From IMG/VR virus record IMGVR_UViG_3300025154_001007, positions 1 to 56,027 of that record: 56,027 nt of DNA, one strand, 5' to 3'. A program made the position numbers and the translations under genes. Below the pieces are notes generated by a model. The model saw nothing but the letters and a program-made list of their open reading frames with translations, ran no database searches and was not told the DNA's origin. Below, in pieces: positions 7,122-16,194 of the stretch. Each line of letters begins with the position of its first letter. Within the stretch, counting starts at the first letter, position 1. Origin of the DNA: a virus.

Positions 7122-8750
7122 TTAATTTTTACCGTAGCTCACCAGCCTCATATGGGAATAATTGCTACCCGTGTACGATGATGTCCAATATGTATCGAAT
7201 CGACCCGAACTATCGAGTGGTATAGTTGCCTCAGATGAATTTGACGACACATTACCGCCAGCAGAATCAGTAAATGAATCTATATCAATTATGTCTGTGT
7301 AATTGTCGGCAGCACCAACTGTCCCTGTTTTTCTCGCATAGGCCTGGAAAGTCACGCTGGAAGATACCGGCCCGCCGTTTGCCACGGCCTTTACATAGAC
7401 CCTAATCCAACTAGACCCTGCGGGAACGCTATCAAGAGCTGTCCAGATATTGGCTGCCCCAGAACCTGTCGGGCCAACACTTTCCCACGCATTTTCTGCT
7501 ACCGAGGTTGTCAAGGTAAATAGCGCGGAACTGATGGCGGGATACCCACTGGCATGCGTTACTGCCGTTTCTCCACCTACATCTACGCCGCCGATCTGCA
7601 AGCCAACCGGAAAATTAGCTACGCCATCTGCGCCTAATTCAAGCGAAGACAGGCCAGTATTATGATCGAAAACAATATTTCTAGGGCTAGTGGCATGGTC
7701 TTTGCTGTAAATACGTATTCCGGCAGAGTCGCCTGATAAATCATATGGTCCAGCCCTGAGCCTAAGTTCGTCACGATCAACGTGATCGGTCCTTATTATC
7801 GCCACGTCTGTAACGCTGACGCTATTTCCCACCTCTAACTGGCCGCCAGTTACCGAAAGGCCATCCGTAAAGGTCTTGCCTGATAGATTCTCTGTACCGT
7901 CAAGCGTCACAAGGTTGTTTATGTCTGCTGCCGTTCTCGTGACGGCATGCAGCTTGGCAAAGTCGGCGGCAACAGCGCCTTGGTCGTGAAGTTGATTTAC
8001 TTCTGTTGCTGTGGTTGTCTGTAGTGTCCCGCCGATTGACAATGCGTCTACATCGGTAGCCGTGCTGTTGATTACAACCCGATCAACGCCAGCGGTCTTG
8101 ATCCGCACTTCGTCAACGTCTGCCGTGCGCTCAACCTCAATACCTGTGTCGCCATCTGAATCAAGCGTTGCAGACCTGATTCCGGCAATCCGAAGCGCTG
8201 TCCCGGAAGCATTGGGAACCACTTCAATGATTGTTCCAACTGAGGTAAACGCATAGTTCGCTGCGCCTTCAATGAGTTCTGCGCCAGAGGGATCAAGCGT
8301 AATGGCGTTAGCGCCTGATATGTGCATAATCTTTAAAGGGGAAACCCACGAAGAAACAGCCAGGAGATTGATTGTTACCGCGCCCGCCGTGGTATCGACT
8401 TCTAAAAAGTCGTCATCGCTGGTCTGCGAGGTCGTAGACGATACGGCCCGATTGTAATAATTTGGGTGCCGAACCTTTACGTTATCCCGCGGGAATCCAG
8501 AAACCTGCGCGCCGTCAACGTCGAGCACGTTGATTTTGTAAACGCCGTCGCCGTAGAGTTGGGCGGTTCCGATAGCCGAAAGCGTGTAGGACGTGAAAGG
8601 ATTGGTCTTTTCTTTTTCGGTCCATACGTTCTTTGGCGTGGTGGTTCCGGCTGAATAGAAATAGGCCGTGCCGCCGTTGACCAATTGCCCGGTTGAGGCG
8701 TCCCTGATTCCGGCCAAAAGTATTTCAATCTGGACTGCGCGAGTGCTCAT
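7122..8750 (-). CDS. Tail fibre / tailspike-like protein
   Basis: A 542-residue protein. The N terminus (MSTRAVQIEILLAGIRD) with its ASTGQLVNGGTAYFYSAGT segment resembles the virion-binding domains of phage fibres. Strand-rich repeats follow (about residues 130-400), with a recurrent pattern of short strands and Asp/Gly turns, and then a compact C-terminal beta domain likely to bind the receptor. It immediately follows the gp4-like gene (stop at 8751). No hydrolase residues were identified, so it is called a fibre rather than a depolymerase. Host receptor unknown. Confidence 0.75.
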   Translation of the reverse strand: MSTRAVQIEILLAGIRDASTGQLVNGGTAYFYSAGTTTPKNVWTEKEKTNPFTSYTLSAIGTAQLYGDGVYKINVLDVDGAQVSGFPRDNVKVRHPNYYNRAVSSTTSQTSDDDFLEVDTTAGAVTINLLAVSSWVSPLKIMHISGANAITLDPSGAELIEGAANYAFTSVGTIIEVVPNASGTALRIAGIRSATLDSDGDTGIEVERTADVDEVRIKTAGVDRVVINSTATDVDALSIGGTLQTTTATEVNQLHDQGAVAADFAKLHAVTRTAADINNLVTLDGTENLSGKTFTDGLSVTGGQLEVGNSVSVTDVAIIRTDHVDRDELRLRAGPYDLSGDSAGIRIYSKDHATSPRNIVFDHNTGLSSLELGADGVANFPVGLQIGGVDVGGETAVTHASGYPAISSALFTLTTSVAENAWESVGPTGSGAANIWTALDSVPAGSSWIRVYVKAVANGGPVSSSVTFQAYARKTGTVGAADNYTDIIDIDSFTDSAGGNVSSNSSEATIPLDSSGRFDTYWTSSYTGSNYSHMRLVSYGKN

Positions 8751-9458
8751 TTAGTCATCCGTTCCGCTGAAAAGCCAATCACTGTTTGATCCGGCAGAGA
8801 AGGGCAGGGAGTTAGCAACAGGAACGCGCATTGACATATTCCTTCGCGCTATCGTCTGCCATGCACTGTTTGCGTCGGCCCATAGGCTTTGTTCAACTTG
8901 GGTTCCGTGCATCCTTGCAAGTTTGGCGGCAAGAATCGTTACCAGAGCGTCTTCGTATTCTGCCGGTAGGCTAATGGTGGTCCCAATCAATAGGGTACTG
9001 TGCAGGTCTTTTTCACTTTCGAGAAAGACCGTATAAATGCCATTCGGAACAGGATCGAGGTAAATGACTCCGACCGGATAAACAGGGTCATAAAACAACG
9101 CATAGGGCTGACTCTGAAGCGCTTTGTCAGCTATCCCGTTGTAGTCTTTTTCTGAAATGATCTCTAATGGATAGTCTTGATTGCTGGAGTCCCGAACATA
9201 CGCGCTCTTGATTTTCTTTGCTCGCTCGGAGGACGCCGTTCCACCAGATCCCATGGTGTAAGAAACTTGGCCTGCGGTTGTAGAAAATGACTCGCTGGTT
9301 GAGTACGGCAGAATAATGTTCTGAGTTGAGAGCCGCGCAATGATCCGATTGAGGAACCGCAGGCCAAGCGTCGATTGATTTCCGTCTGGACCGTCTACAG
9401 GGTCAACGACTTGCGATTCTATGTAGGCGTCCGTTACAATGGTTTGGGCGGTAGCCAT
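8751..9458 (-). CDS. Head-tail connector / tail accessory factor, P22 gp4-like
   Basis: A 235-residue protein. The N-terminal helices carry a TLGLRFLNRIIARLSTQ segment, and a beta domain with YLDPVPNGIYTVFLE follows, both characteristic of the P22 gp4 family that docks onto the portal after packaging. The C terminus (about residues 165-235) is helical and then disordered. It starts at ATG 9458 and ends next to the fibre gene without a gap. Position between the coat region and gp10 fits the role. Confidence 0.8.
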   Translation of the reverse strand: MATAQTIVTDAYIESQVVDPVDGPDGNQSTLGLRFLNRIIARLSTQNIILPYSTSESFSTTAGQVSYTMGSGGTASSERAKKIKSAYVRDSSNQDYPLEIISEKDYNGIADKALQSQPYALFYDPVYPVGVIYLDPVPNGIYTVFLESEKDLHSTLLIGTTISLPAEYEDALVTILAAKLARMHGTQVEQSLWADANSAWQTIARRNMSMRVPVANSLPFSAGSNSDWLFSGTDD

Positions 9459-9462
9459 GGCG

Positions 9463-9747
9463 TTAATCCTTGATGAACTTCAGTTGGACCTTTTTAATGG
9501 GGAAGGGCTCTTTGGCTTTTTTGGCCTTCTTGATGAACTCGCGCTCGGCGTAGTTGGGAGCGCCTACGGTGAAGAGGATTTCAGCGATACGGCTACGCTT
9601 ATCAATCTTGCTCTTGAATCGCTTCCTGGTAGCTTTGACCGTCAGTTTGGGACTGATATACTTCGTCGCCTTGACCGCGCCGTGATACAGAATGCACTCC
9701 GATAGTTCCTTAAAAACCATGCTTTGACCTAAAAAGTCTTGCGCCAT
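9463..9747 (-). CDS. Conserved small phage protein, paralogue of 22460-22750
   Basis: A basic 94-residue protein of unknown function. It shares the blocks GAVKATKYISPKL, KATRKR, VGAPNYAEREFIKKAKKAKE and PFP.K.VQ with the gene at 22460-22750, so the phage carries two diverged copies. This copy sits among head-tail genes. The strongly basic, strand-forming core could bind nucleic acid, but no known motif supports a function. Confidence 0.78.
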   Translation of the reverse strand: MAQDFLGQSMVFKELSECILYHGAVKATKYISPKLTVKATRKRFKSKIDKRSRIAEILFTVGAPNYAEREFIKKAKKAKEPFPIKKVQLKFIKD

Positions 9748-9749
9748 AA

Positions 9750-10085
9750 CTACCCCTCCTTGTTCGACTCGATAAACTCGTTGATTTTCAGGCGCATATC
9801 TTTGACGGTCATTGAGTCCGTAAACTCAAGACCGATGCCTTTGCCGAAGTCGATAAGCTCTGCGCTGTTCATGGTAGATGGATACTTTTTGGCCTTGGGC
9901 TTTACAGGCTCTGCTTTTTCAGTCCCGGTTCCATCGTCCAGGGCTTCCCACATTTTACTGGTCCGCGGATCGTCAAAGGCGGGAGAATCGTACCAGCCTT
10001 TGGTGATAACCTCTCCCTTCTCGAAAATCTTGGCCGCTTCGGTCTTGCTGTACATCCATCTCCGGTTATCGTTGTAAGCTGCCAT
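9750..10085 (-). CDS. Unknown virion-region protein with HeH/LEM-like C terminus
   Basis: A 111-residue protein. The N-terminal part (RRWMYSKTEAAKIFEKGE, then GWYDSP) matches a motif pattern seen in small proteins of podophage head modules. Residues about 75-108 (NSAELIDFGKGIGLEF..MTVKDMRLKINEFI) look like a helix-extension-helix SAP/LEM/HeH fold. A charged Pro/Lys linker separates the two. It abuts the 9463 gene and overlaps the radical SAM stop by one base. Function unknown. Confidence 0.72.
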   Translation of the reverse strand: MAAYNDNRRWMYSKTEAAKIFEKGEVITKGWYDSPAFDDPRTSKMWEALDDGTGTEKAEPVKPKAKKYPSTMNSAELIDFGKGIGLEFTDSMTVKDMRLKINEFIESNKEG

Positions 10086-11368
10086 TAAACCCCCTTATGT
10101 CGCTCCCGGTGCCCATTCATGAGCCTGTCAATGTATTTGTAGTTGACGCCCTTTATGGTAGGCCGAAAGCGGTTCGTGCGTTCGATTGTTCTAGTCTTGG
10201 TTTCTGGTAGGATCAGGTCCATGCTTTCGCAAAGGTCGTAAATGCCAGTTCCTGGAATTGGGGTAAAATAGAACGGGCTCGGATGCTCTGGGTTGATTTT
10301 CTCAATCATGTTAATGGTTGCAAGGGCCTCGTCTTCGGTTTCGGTCGGAAGGCCGAGCATGTAAGTCCCGAATACTTTTATGCCGTTGGCCTTGCAGATT
10401 CTTGCCGCCTCAATGTTCTGCTCTACGGTCGTACCTTTTTTGATGAGGTCCAGAATCCGCTGGCTTCCGCTTTCAAGGCCGATCACGAACCAGGTAACGC
10501 CGATGCTTGCCAAGCGCTCAATCATGCCAGGGTTGCGGCATATGATATCGGCTCGGCTACAAGCGACAATCGGGGTCCCGATCCTGGCCTTCTCGTACAG
10601 GTCGCAAAACTCCTCAATCCACTTTACTCTGAACGTGAAGGTATCGTCCCAAAAGGTAATACTCTTATAGTGAAACCTTCCTTTGAGGTAGGACAGCTCG
10701 GCCACTACGTTTTCTGGGCTTCGCAGTCGATACGGATTGCCGAAAACAGCGTTTTCTGCGGGCTGGCAATACGAGCAGGAAAACGGACAGCCACGGCCCG
10801 CCAGCATGGTAACCGACGGCAGGGCTTGATCCGGCGTGAAGTTGCAGGACAACTCCCGCTTGTAGTCAAATAGTTCACGGTCTACCCATGGGATAGCGCC
10901 AAGGTCCGGTTTGGCTCCACGGTATATTTTGGGAAGTTCTTGACCGGCCTCGATCATCTTTAACAGGTCAACGAAAGCTATTTCACCTTCGCCTTGAACT
11001 ACCGAGTCGATAGCGGCAAAGTCGTACTGGCCAGGGAAGATTGAAGGATGGATTCCACCGACTATGATCTTACAGTTCGGCACGGTTCTTTTCAGGACAA
11101 GCACGGCACGCATGCAGTGCCAATGGTCAACGGCTGATACCGATATGCCGTAAACATCGGCGGGATTGGCCTTGACCTTGGCTTCGAATTGCGACCAATC
11201 GGAAAGATGACGAAGGTCAATCAGGTCAACGTCATAGCCTGCGGCTTTGGCCGCTGCTCCTACCGAGGCGCATCCGTGGCCGATCCAAGAGCCTTCGCGG
11301 TCTCCATAGGGCCTGTCTGCGTTCATTCCAGCGACACCAACATGACAAAAAATCAGGGTTACTCGCAT
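10085..11368 (-). CDS. B12-binding-domain radical SAM enzyme
   Basis: A 427-residue protein with a Rossmann-like cobalamin-binding domain (about residues 1-145: VTLIFCHVGVAG, YGISVSA, KIIVGGIHPS, GEGEIAF) followed by a radical SAM barrel. From ATG 11368 the CxxxCxxC cysteines are about C194, C198 and C201. The architecture is that of class B methyltransferase/ring-forming enzymes such as BchE or HpnR. ATG 11368 overlaps the glycosyltransferase stop (TGATG), so the pair is coupled. Substrate unknown; a virion protein, glycan or lipid are all possible. Its place between coat and head-tail genes is unusual. Confidence 0.9.
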   Translation of the reverse strand: MRVTLIFCHVGVAGMNADRPYGDREGSWIGHGCASVGAAAKAAGYDVDLIDLRHLSDWSQFEAKVKANPADVYGISVSAVDHWHCMRAVLVLKRTVPNCKIIVGGIHPSIFPGQYDFAAIDSVVQGEGEIAFVDLLKMIEAGQELPKIYRGAKPDLGAIPWVDRELFDYKRELSCNFTPDQALPSVTMLAGRGCPFSCSYCQPAENAVFGNPYRLRSPENVVAELSYLKGRFHYKSITFWDDTFTFRVKWIEEFCDLYEKARIGTPIVACSRADIICRNPGMIERLASIGVTWFVIGLESGSQRILDLIKKGTTVEQNIEAARICKANGIKVFGTYMLGLPTETEDEALATINMIEKINPEHPSPFYFTPIPGTGIYDLCESMDLILPETKTRTIERTNRFRPTIKGVNYKYIDRLMNGHRERHKGV

Positions 11369-12282
11369 CAAGCCCCCTTCTCGAATTTGGCGTTGATGTC
11401 TTTCACTTTCTGAAGATTGTTCGACATTTCCGACAACATTCTTTCGGTGTCTTCTTCGGTTGCGCCTACACTGGCTTCGATTGCAGCCTTTGCAGATGCC
11501 GCCAAGAGGTGGTCCTGGAAGTTTCCTTTCCAGGCCTTGATTCCGTAGTGCTCGATTTCAATATTCGGCTCACACCAGATAGCGCCTCCCATCTCCTTAA
11601 AGCGCTGCTGGAAATACACATCTTCCCCGATGCGATTGCCGCCGACCTTTCCGCCAGACTGAAGCCTCATAACAAGGGCCACAAGTTCGTCATGGCTAAA
11701 GCCTTCTATTTTATCTTTAGGCATGTGCTTGTGTTCTGTTTCGATTGAACACTTGAACGCCTCAAGGATCTCTTCCTTTGATTGCGGGTCAACGTACGAA
11801 TCAAGATTTGGGCGCGTTCGCTCGAATGCTTCGCGGCTGTATATGACGAAACCGCCAGGGGCGACTTCCATTTCAATCAGGCGGCTACCATGGATTTCTT
11901 TGCCCATGACATACCCGTCTTCAGAGCGTTTTTCGATCCCTCCGAAAAAGTCCCACATGTTTTTGCACGGGTACAATCCACAGACCATTTCACAGCCTGG
12001 AATCATGGCGGCCTTGACGAGTCTGCCGAAGCCTGAAACGTCCCACGCTTCATCTGAATCTATAATCATTATGTGGGTATGGTTGCTTTTTAGGAACTCA
12101 TGGACCAATGCGTTTTTGGCGCGGTCAACGTATGAATCCCCGCTAATTTGCTGGTACGACCAATTCAACCCGGCCTGATTAAGCAGCCTGATAGAATTCA
12201 CAAGGCTTGTGACGTATGGGCTATACGCACGCACCTCATAAAATGCAGAACTGATCAGTATGCTGAACTTCTTCTTTTCCAT
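11368..12282 (-). CDS. Glycosyltransferase-like protein (GT-A type)
   Basis: A 304-residue protein; ATG 12282 is preferred over an in-frame TTG at 12291 because GGGAGGGG stands upstream. The N-terminal strand-helix units lead to IMIIDSDEAW (about residues 71-80), a DxD-like metal and nucleotide-sugar site of GT-A folds. Further typical elements are GLYPCKN and FGGIEKR. A charged helical tail ends the protein. Its stop overlaps the B12 radical SAM start, suggesting that the two act in one pathway. The target could be capsid protein or host surface; this is inference. Confidence 0.72.
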   Translation of the reverse strand: MEKKKFSILISSAFYEVRAYSPYVTSLVNSIRLLNQAGLNWSYQQISGDSYVDRAKNALVHEFLKSNHTHIMIIDSDEAWDVSGFGRLVKAAMIPGCEMVCGLYPCKNMWDFFGGIEKRSEDGYVMGKEIHGSRLIEMEVAPGGFVIYSREAFERTRPNLDSYVDPQSKEEILEAFKCSIETEHKHMPKDKIEGFSHDELVALVMRLQSGGKVGGNRIGEDVYFQQRFKEMGGAIWCEPNIEIEHYGIKAWKGNFQDHLLAASAKAAIEASVGATEEDTERMLSEMSNNLQKVKDINAKFEKGA

Positions 12283-12338
12283 TTTTACCAACCCCTCCCA
12301 GTATGTTGTTTAATGGGGGCCGGAGCCCCCATGTTGTA

Positions 12339-12593
12339 CTAAGCACCAAGCCCCAAATTTGCAGCCAGCTTCAGAAGTTCATCAACGGCGATGATTAGTT
12401 GGTTGGCCTGGGTGCTGGTAGAAAAGCCCCATTTTGTTGTGGTGGTGGAAATTGCAACGGTCGTTGCGATGGTGGTAACTGTGAGCGACTGTTGAACTGT
12501 GGGGGTGGCCCCGAAAAAAGCGATTTTCTCGCTTGAAGTAAGGCCGAGACACGCGCCGTCCGGCTGATTGGTGCCGATATATTCTACTGACAT
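12339..12593 (-). CDS. Small head-associated protein, unknown
   Basis: An 84-residue protein (MSVEYIGTNQPDGACLGL). The pattern CLGLTSSEKIAFFGATPTVQQ, then a Thr/Ile-rich strand region and a C-terminal helix (QLIIAVDELLKLAANLGL), recalls small proteins encoded next to phage coat genes, often considered head fibre or decoration proteins. It lies just downstream of the coat gene on the same strand, apart from the inserted rightward HNH gene. Function inferred only from context. Confidence 0.68.
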   Translation of the reverse strand: MSVEYIGTNQPDGACLGLTSSEKIAFFGATPTVQQSLTVTTIATTVAISTTTTKWGFSTSTQANQLIIAVDELLKLAANLGLGA

Positions 12594-12618
12594 GATTTTA
12601 TCTCCTTTTTAAACGTTA

Positions 12619-12647
12619 TTTACTTAACCCCGAACACATGATACTGT
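12619..12647 (+). promoter_or_regulatory. Possible promoter for rightward HNH gene
   Basis: TTTACT (12619-12624) and TACTGT (12642-12647) are separated by 17 bp, ahead of a TTTGGAG ribosome site and ATG 12688. The match is modest, but the next gene is opposite to all neighbours and needs its own promoter. Confidence 0.4.
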
Positions 12648-12687
12648 TTTCTTTAAAGTGAAATAAACCTAATTTGGAGATCGCAAA

Positions 12688-13338
12688 ATGAAACCAAAAA
12701 ATAACCTTGATAGATGGGAAACAGGACTTGTTAGTATTGGCGACAGGTACGGCAGGTACACCGTGCTGTCTACGTACCGACAAGCAGAAAAACCATATAG
12801 ATATATGGCGCTTTGCCGATGCGATTGCGGGAAAGACCCTTCTTTCGTTCGCGTAGACCATCTCAGAAGCGGGCACACACAAAGCTGTGGATGCTTTCAT
12901 ATAGAACAAATTACAACACATGGGGAATGGAGGAACCCGCTTTTTAATGTGTGGCGCGGCATAATGTCTCGTTGCTACAATCCTTTCGACAAAAGATTCT
13001 CCCGGTATGGCGGCAGGGGCATATCTGTTTGCAGTGAATGGCACAGCGTTAATGCCTTTATAGATGACATGGCCGAAGGATATTCCCCAGAACTCCAGAT
13101 AGACCGAACTAACAACGACGGAAATTATGAAAAAAGCAATTGCCGATGGGCTACGAGAAGCCAGCAGTCTATCAATAGGAGCGACAGAAAGCGCTACGAA
13201 TACAATGGAGAGTCGCTCACTCTCTCCGAATGGTCTAAGAAGGTCGGAATAGACACGAAAGTGCTTTGGGACCGCATAAACAGGGGGTGGAGCGCCGAAA
13301 AGGCGCTCGTTACCCCGCTTTTTAAAAAGGTTATTTAA
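12688..13338 (+). CDS. HNH-type homing endonuclease
   Basis: A 216-residue free-standing nuclease-like protein. The N-terminal zinc-binding region has CRCDCG and SCGC (about residues 48-74). The core reads YGGRGISVCSEW, then IDRTNNDGNYEKSNCRWAT (about residues 110-160), a layout typical of phage HNH/AP2-type homing endonucleases. A helix-turn-helix-like C terminus (EWSKKVGIDTKVLWDRINRG) probably contacts DNA. It lies on the plus strand between the coat and decoration genes, 16 bp from the coat stop, with all neighbours leftward, consistent with invasion of a conserved virion-gene junction. Confidence 0.88.
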   Translation: MKPKNNLDRWETGLVSIGDRYGRYTVLSTYRQAEKPYRYMALCRCDCGKDPSFVRVDHLRSGHTQSCGCFHIEQITTHGEWRNPLFNVWRGIMSRCYNPFDKRFSRYGGRGISVCSEWHSVNAFIDDMAEGYSPELQIDRTNNDGNYEKSNCRWATRSQQSINRSDRKRYEYNGESLTLSEWSKKVGIDTKVLWDRINRGWSAEKALVTPLFKKVI

Positions 13339-13354
13339 TGATTTCAACAACATA

Positions 13355-14566
13355 TCATCCCCAAAGTCTACACGCAAGTTCTGGCCGCTGGGCAAGGAAG
13401 CCGAAGAAAATGTCGATACGGCACGGATAATTGGCGTTGTTGATGTCGTACTGCCGCAAAATCCGCATGTTGATCCCGTCCACGGCCATCTGAGACTTGA
13501 AAGAAACGTCTGCTGGCATTTCCAGGTTCGCGGTGGCGAAAGTGAACGCCTCTGGATGGAAGACCATGTTCTGTGGATAGACCAGGGAGGCCGTACCGAT
13601 CACGGTGACAGTCGCTTCGCTGACCGGGAAGGCGTCGATGTTCTGAAGCGCTCCGGTGGTGTACATGGCAGGACTTACCGTTACATCGCCCTCTGAGCTG
13701 GCGGCTGCGAAAGCAGCGGTTACGACGAACTGCTGAAGGCTCCCGGTGCTCTGCTTGGTCTGGGGGTTGACAGCGTAGACCCCGGCGACCGTGAAGACAT
13801 CGCCAATGGTCAGGGTCTGGGTGGCAGCGCCGAAGCCGTCAAGGTGGATCGTGGTGGAGCCTTGAGTGGCGTTGGTGGCGCTATCGTCGTCAACCAGGAT
13901 CGTTCCGGAACGGGTGCCGCAGGTGTGGTTGGGCACGTTCTGGCTCATGAACCATTCGAACCCGAGGGCGTTGCCCATCTTGCCCTTGAGGTACTGTTTT
14001 TCGAGGGCAGAAGAGGCGTGGAACAGGGTTGACAAACCGGACACCGTGGAGGCTTGAGCAGCCGGGTTGATGACGGCTACGCGGTCGTCTTCGGGGGTGG
14101 CGGTTTCGTTGAGCTTCTGGCCGCCCTGGAGCCAGATGAGGGCCGTGTTGGGCGTGGTGCCGGCGGTGCCGGCGCTGTTGTAAACGGCCTTGTAAGCCTG
14201 CGAAAAGTTGTAGCTATCGACCTGGGATGCCAGCGTTTTGATGGCCGGAGAAATGAACCGCTTGGAAAATTCGTTGATGTCCAGGGCGAGGTCTGCGTCC
14301 GAAAAGTTCATGTCTACGCCGCGAATCTGGCCGATGACCAGAGACACGCTCTGCTCGTCTTGGTCTTGAGCATTGATCGCCCACGTCGAGCGAACGGTGT
14401 ACTGATTGGGAAGGCGCACACGCAGGGTAGACCCACGCTTCTGGCCGCCGAACTCGGTTTCTTTGTCGTGCTGTTTATCGATGTTTTTGGTGAAGGGGAG
14501 CGCGTTGTGCAGAACCCGTTGGGCTTCTGCCGTGATCGCACTAGGTTTTAAAAAACTTGATGCCAT
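13355..14566 (-). CDS. Major capsid protein, P22 coat family
   Basis: A 403-residue protein matching the P22 coat layout. It has an N-arm (MASSFLKPSAITAEAQRVL), an LRVRLPNQY segment in the HK97 E-loop region, VDMNFSDADLALDINEFSKRFI in the spine-helix region, and an inserted beta-rich domain (about residues 215-320). The YPQNMVFHPEAFTFATANLEMP motif near the C terminus is diagnostic of this family. It forms the procapsid with the scaffold encoded upstream. It is flanked by two rightward HNH genes, so both junctions of the coat gene are invaded. Confidence 0.92.
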   Translation of the reverse strand: MASSFLKPSAITAEAQRVLHNALPFTKNIDKQHDKETEFGGQKRGSTLRVRLPNQYTVRSTWAINAQDQDEQSVSLVIGQIRGVDMNFSDADLALDINEFSKRFISPAIKTLASQVDSYNFSQAYKAVYNSAGTAGTTPNTALIWLQGGQKLNETATPEDDRVAVINPAAQASTVSGLSTLFHASSALEKQYLKGKMGNALGFEWFMSQNVPNHTCGTRSGTILVDDDSATNATQGSTTIHLDGFGAATQTLTIGDVFTVAGVYAVNPQTKQSTGSLQQFVVTAAFAAASSEGDVTVSPAMYTTGALQNIDAFPVSEATVTVIGTASLVYPQNMVFHPEAFTFATANLEMPADVSFKSQMAVDGINMRILRQYDINNANYPCRIDIFFGFLAQRPELACRLWG

Positions 14567-14648
14567 GTTACATTTCCTTTCGTTTTACTCTTGACTTCCT
14601 ATACCGTTTGCGATTACTTCATCTAAACTCAAACGATTGGAAGGATTC

Positions 14649-15275
14649 ATGATTAGCTTCAAATTTGATGGTATCGATTATCGTTTTTACGACCACCTTT
14701 ACGCCGTCTCTGCGTCCGGCAAGTTTCTCAGAAACCTTAAACCATACGCTCCTACTATGCGCCCTGACGGGTATCTCTCTGTTGGTAGGGTAAGACTTGC
14801 GCACAGAGTGGTAGCTACGTGCTGGGTTGATAATCCGTGTGAAGCAAAGCACGTTCACCATAAAAACGGAGATAAAGCCGATAACCGCGCCGAAAACCTT
14901 GAGTGGATTACGCCTAAAGAACATTTCAGCGCAAAACACAAGTCTGCGTTGGGGCATAAGGTTCCCGACTGGCTTAAAGAAAAGCTGAGACAATTGCGCA
15001 CTGGTTCTAAGTTGAGCGAAGAAACCAAACGCAAGATGAGCGAAACACAAAAACGCATCGGGAACAGACCGCCCCCGAGAAAGAAGGGCGATAAGGCACC
15101 AGCAAGCGCAATCCTTAAGATGATTGAACGCAATCCAATGAACAGAGCTTGCGAGGTGTTTGGCGTTCGCTACCGATCCTTTGCCGAAGCCGGAAGGGCT
15201 TTGGGTGAAAGATCTCTTAGTTTGCGTAAGCGCTGCTTGTCTCATAATTTCCCAGACTACAAGCTGGTTGAATAG
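14649..15275 (+). CDS. HNH homing endonuclease with NUMOD3 motifs
   Basis: A 208-residue protein. ATG 14649 behind GGAAGG is preferred over TTG 14637. The HNH core is AHRVVATCW, then HHKNGDKADNRAENLEW (about residues 60-100). NUMOD3-like DNA-binding elements follow (SEETKRKMSETQKR) and a C-terminal helix-turn-helix-like segment (SFAEAGRALG). It ends one base before the scaffold stop codon on the opposite strand and fills the coat/scaffold junction, a typical position for a free-standing homing endonuclease. Confidence 0.9.
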   Translation: MISFKFDGIDYRFYDHLYAVSASGKFLRNLKPYAPTMRPDGYLSVGRVRLAHRVVATCWVDNPCEAKHVHHKNGDKADNRAENLEWITPKEHFSAKHKSALGHKVPDWLKEKLRQLRTGSKLSEETKRKMSETQKRIGNRPPPRKKGDKAPASAILKMIERNPMNRACEVFGVRYRSFAEAGRALGERSLSLRKRCLSHNFPDYKLVE

Positions 15276-16139
15276 TTATAGCTTGCCCGCATTCCGCGCA
15301 GCAATCCACGCCGTAGGGTCTTTCTCCGGGTCAATCTCAGGGATAACTTCAGACTTTCCAGGGTTGGGATTGATAGGCGGCGGGGCCTTTGTGGTTTTCT
15401 TTTCAGTGAGTTTTAGCCGTTCTTCAATTTTACCGATCTCGCGTGCCATGGCCCATGGATTGAGCTTAGAGATTCTTTCGGCTTCCTGGATGTTTTTCCC
15501 GAGATGGTAGATAACGTCTGAGCCGTTATCTGAGTCCACGATGACCGCTGCCATTTGGAAGGTCAGGATTTGACTAGGAATGGATTGAACCACCTCGTCA
15601 AAATCCTTGTACTTTCCCTTGCCGGTTTCGATTGTGGCCTTGCGTTTCTCGTCGAAGGTTTGCTGTTCCTTTTTAACATCGTTCGCCTTTTCGGCCTGCT
15701 TTTTGGCCTCTTCTTCTTGTTGGCGTTTGGCGAAGGCTTCAGCTTCCTTCTTTTCGAGCTTCCAATCGGTCAGGGCATCAACGTAGTCTTCGTAGGTCTG
15801 GAAATCACCGACAACGGGCTTGGGTTTGGAGAAGTTGACCGGAGGCAGTTCGGCCTGTTTCGGCTTGCGGACTTCTGCGAGCTCGGCTTCGAGTTTGGCG
15901 GCGCGTTCTTTTTCCGCTTCGATCTTGGCTTCGGCTTCGTACCGCTTGCGGGTGAGTTCGTCGAACCGCTTTTTGTACCAGGGCTTTTTCTCGGTTTGCT
16001 CTTGCTCTGCTCGTTCCTGGGCTTCGAGCTCCTCCTGATTAGGAGTGACGGCTTCTTGGCCGTTTTGTGCGGTGGACTGGTCCGCTGGTGTGGCGTCCGG
16101 TGCGGCTGCTGTTGCCTGATCGTGGGTTTCTTCTGACAT
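15276..16139 (-). CDS. Scaffolding protein
   Basis: A 287-residue protein from ATG 16139, chosen because AGGAGA stands 6 bases upstream; a TTG at 16202 would lie within the terminator spacer. It is highly charged: an acidic Gln/Glu/Ala-rich N terminus, a long Lys/Glu coiled coil (about residues 45-150), and a basic C-terminal region ending in AARNAGKL. This composition and its place directly upstream of the coat gene match podophage scaffolds that direct procapsid assembly and then exit. No protease gene was seen. Confidence 0.87.
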   Translation of the reverse strand: MSEETHDQATAAAPDATPADQSTAQNGQEAVTPNQEELEAQERAEQEQTEKKPWYKKRFDELTRKRYEAEAKIEAEKERAAKLEAELAEVRKPKQAELPPVNFSKPKPVVGDFQTYEDYVDALTDWKLEKKEAEAFAKRQQEEEAKKQAEKANDVKKEQQTFDEKRKATIETGKGKYKDFDEVVQSIPSQILTFQMAAVIVDSDNGSDVIYHLGKNIQEAERISKLNPWAMAREIGKIEERLKLTEKKTTKAPPPINPNPGKSEVIPEIDPEKDPTAWIAARNAGKL

Positions 16140-16194
16140 TTGATTCTCCTGCCCCGCTGTTGCGGTAAGTTCTGACCCGGTTTCCCGGTAAGTT

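Noticed and set aside
12616-13395. Leftward 259-codon frame opposite the HNH gene
   Set aside because: It is antisense to a well-supported HNH gene with ribosome site and conserved motifs; its own translation shows no family features.
15555-16136. Rightward hydrophobic frame of 193 codons
   Set aside because: Antisense of the charged scaffold gene; Lys/Glu codons read backward give Phe/Leu-rich frames, so the hydrophobicity is an artefact.
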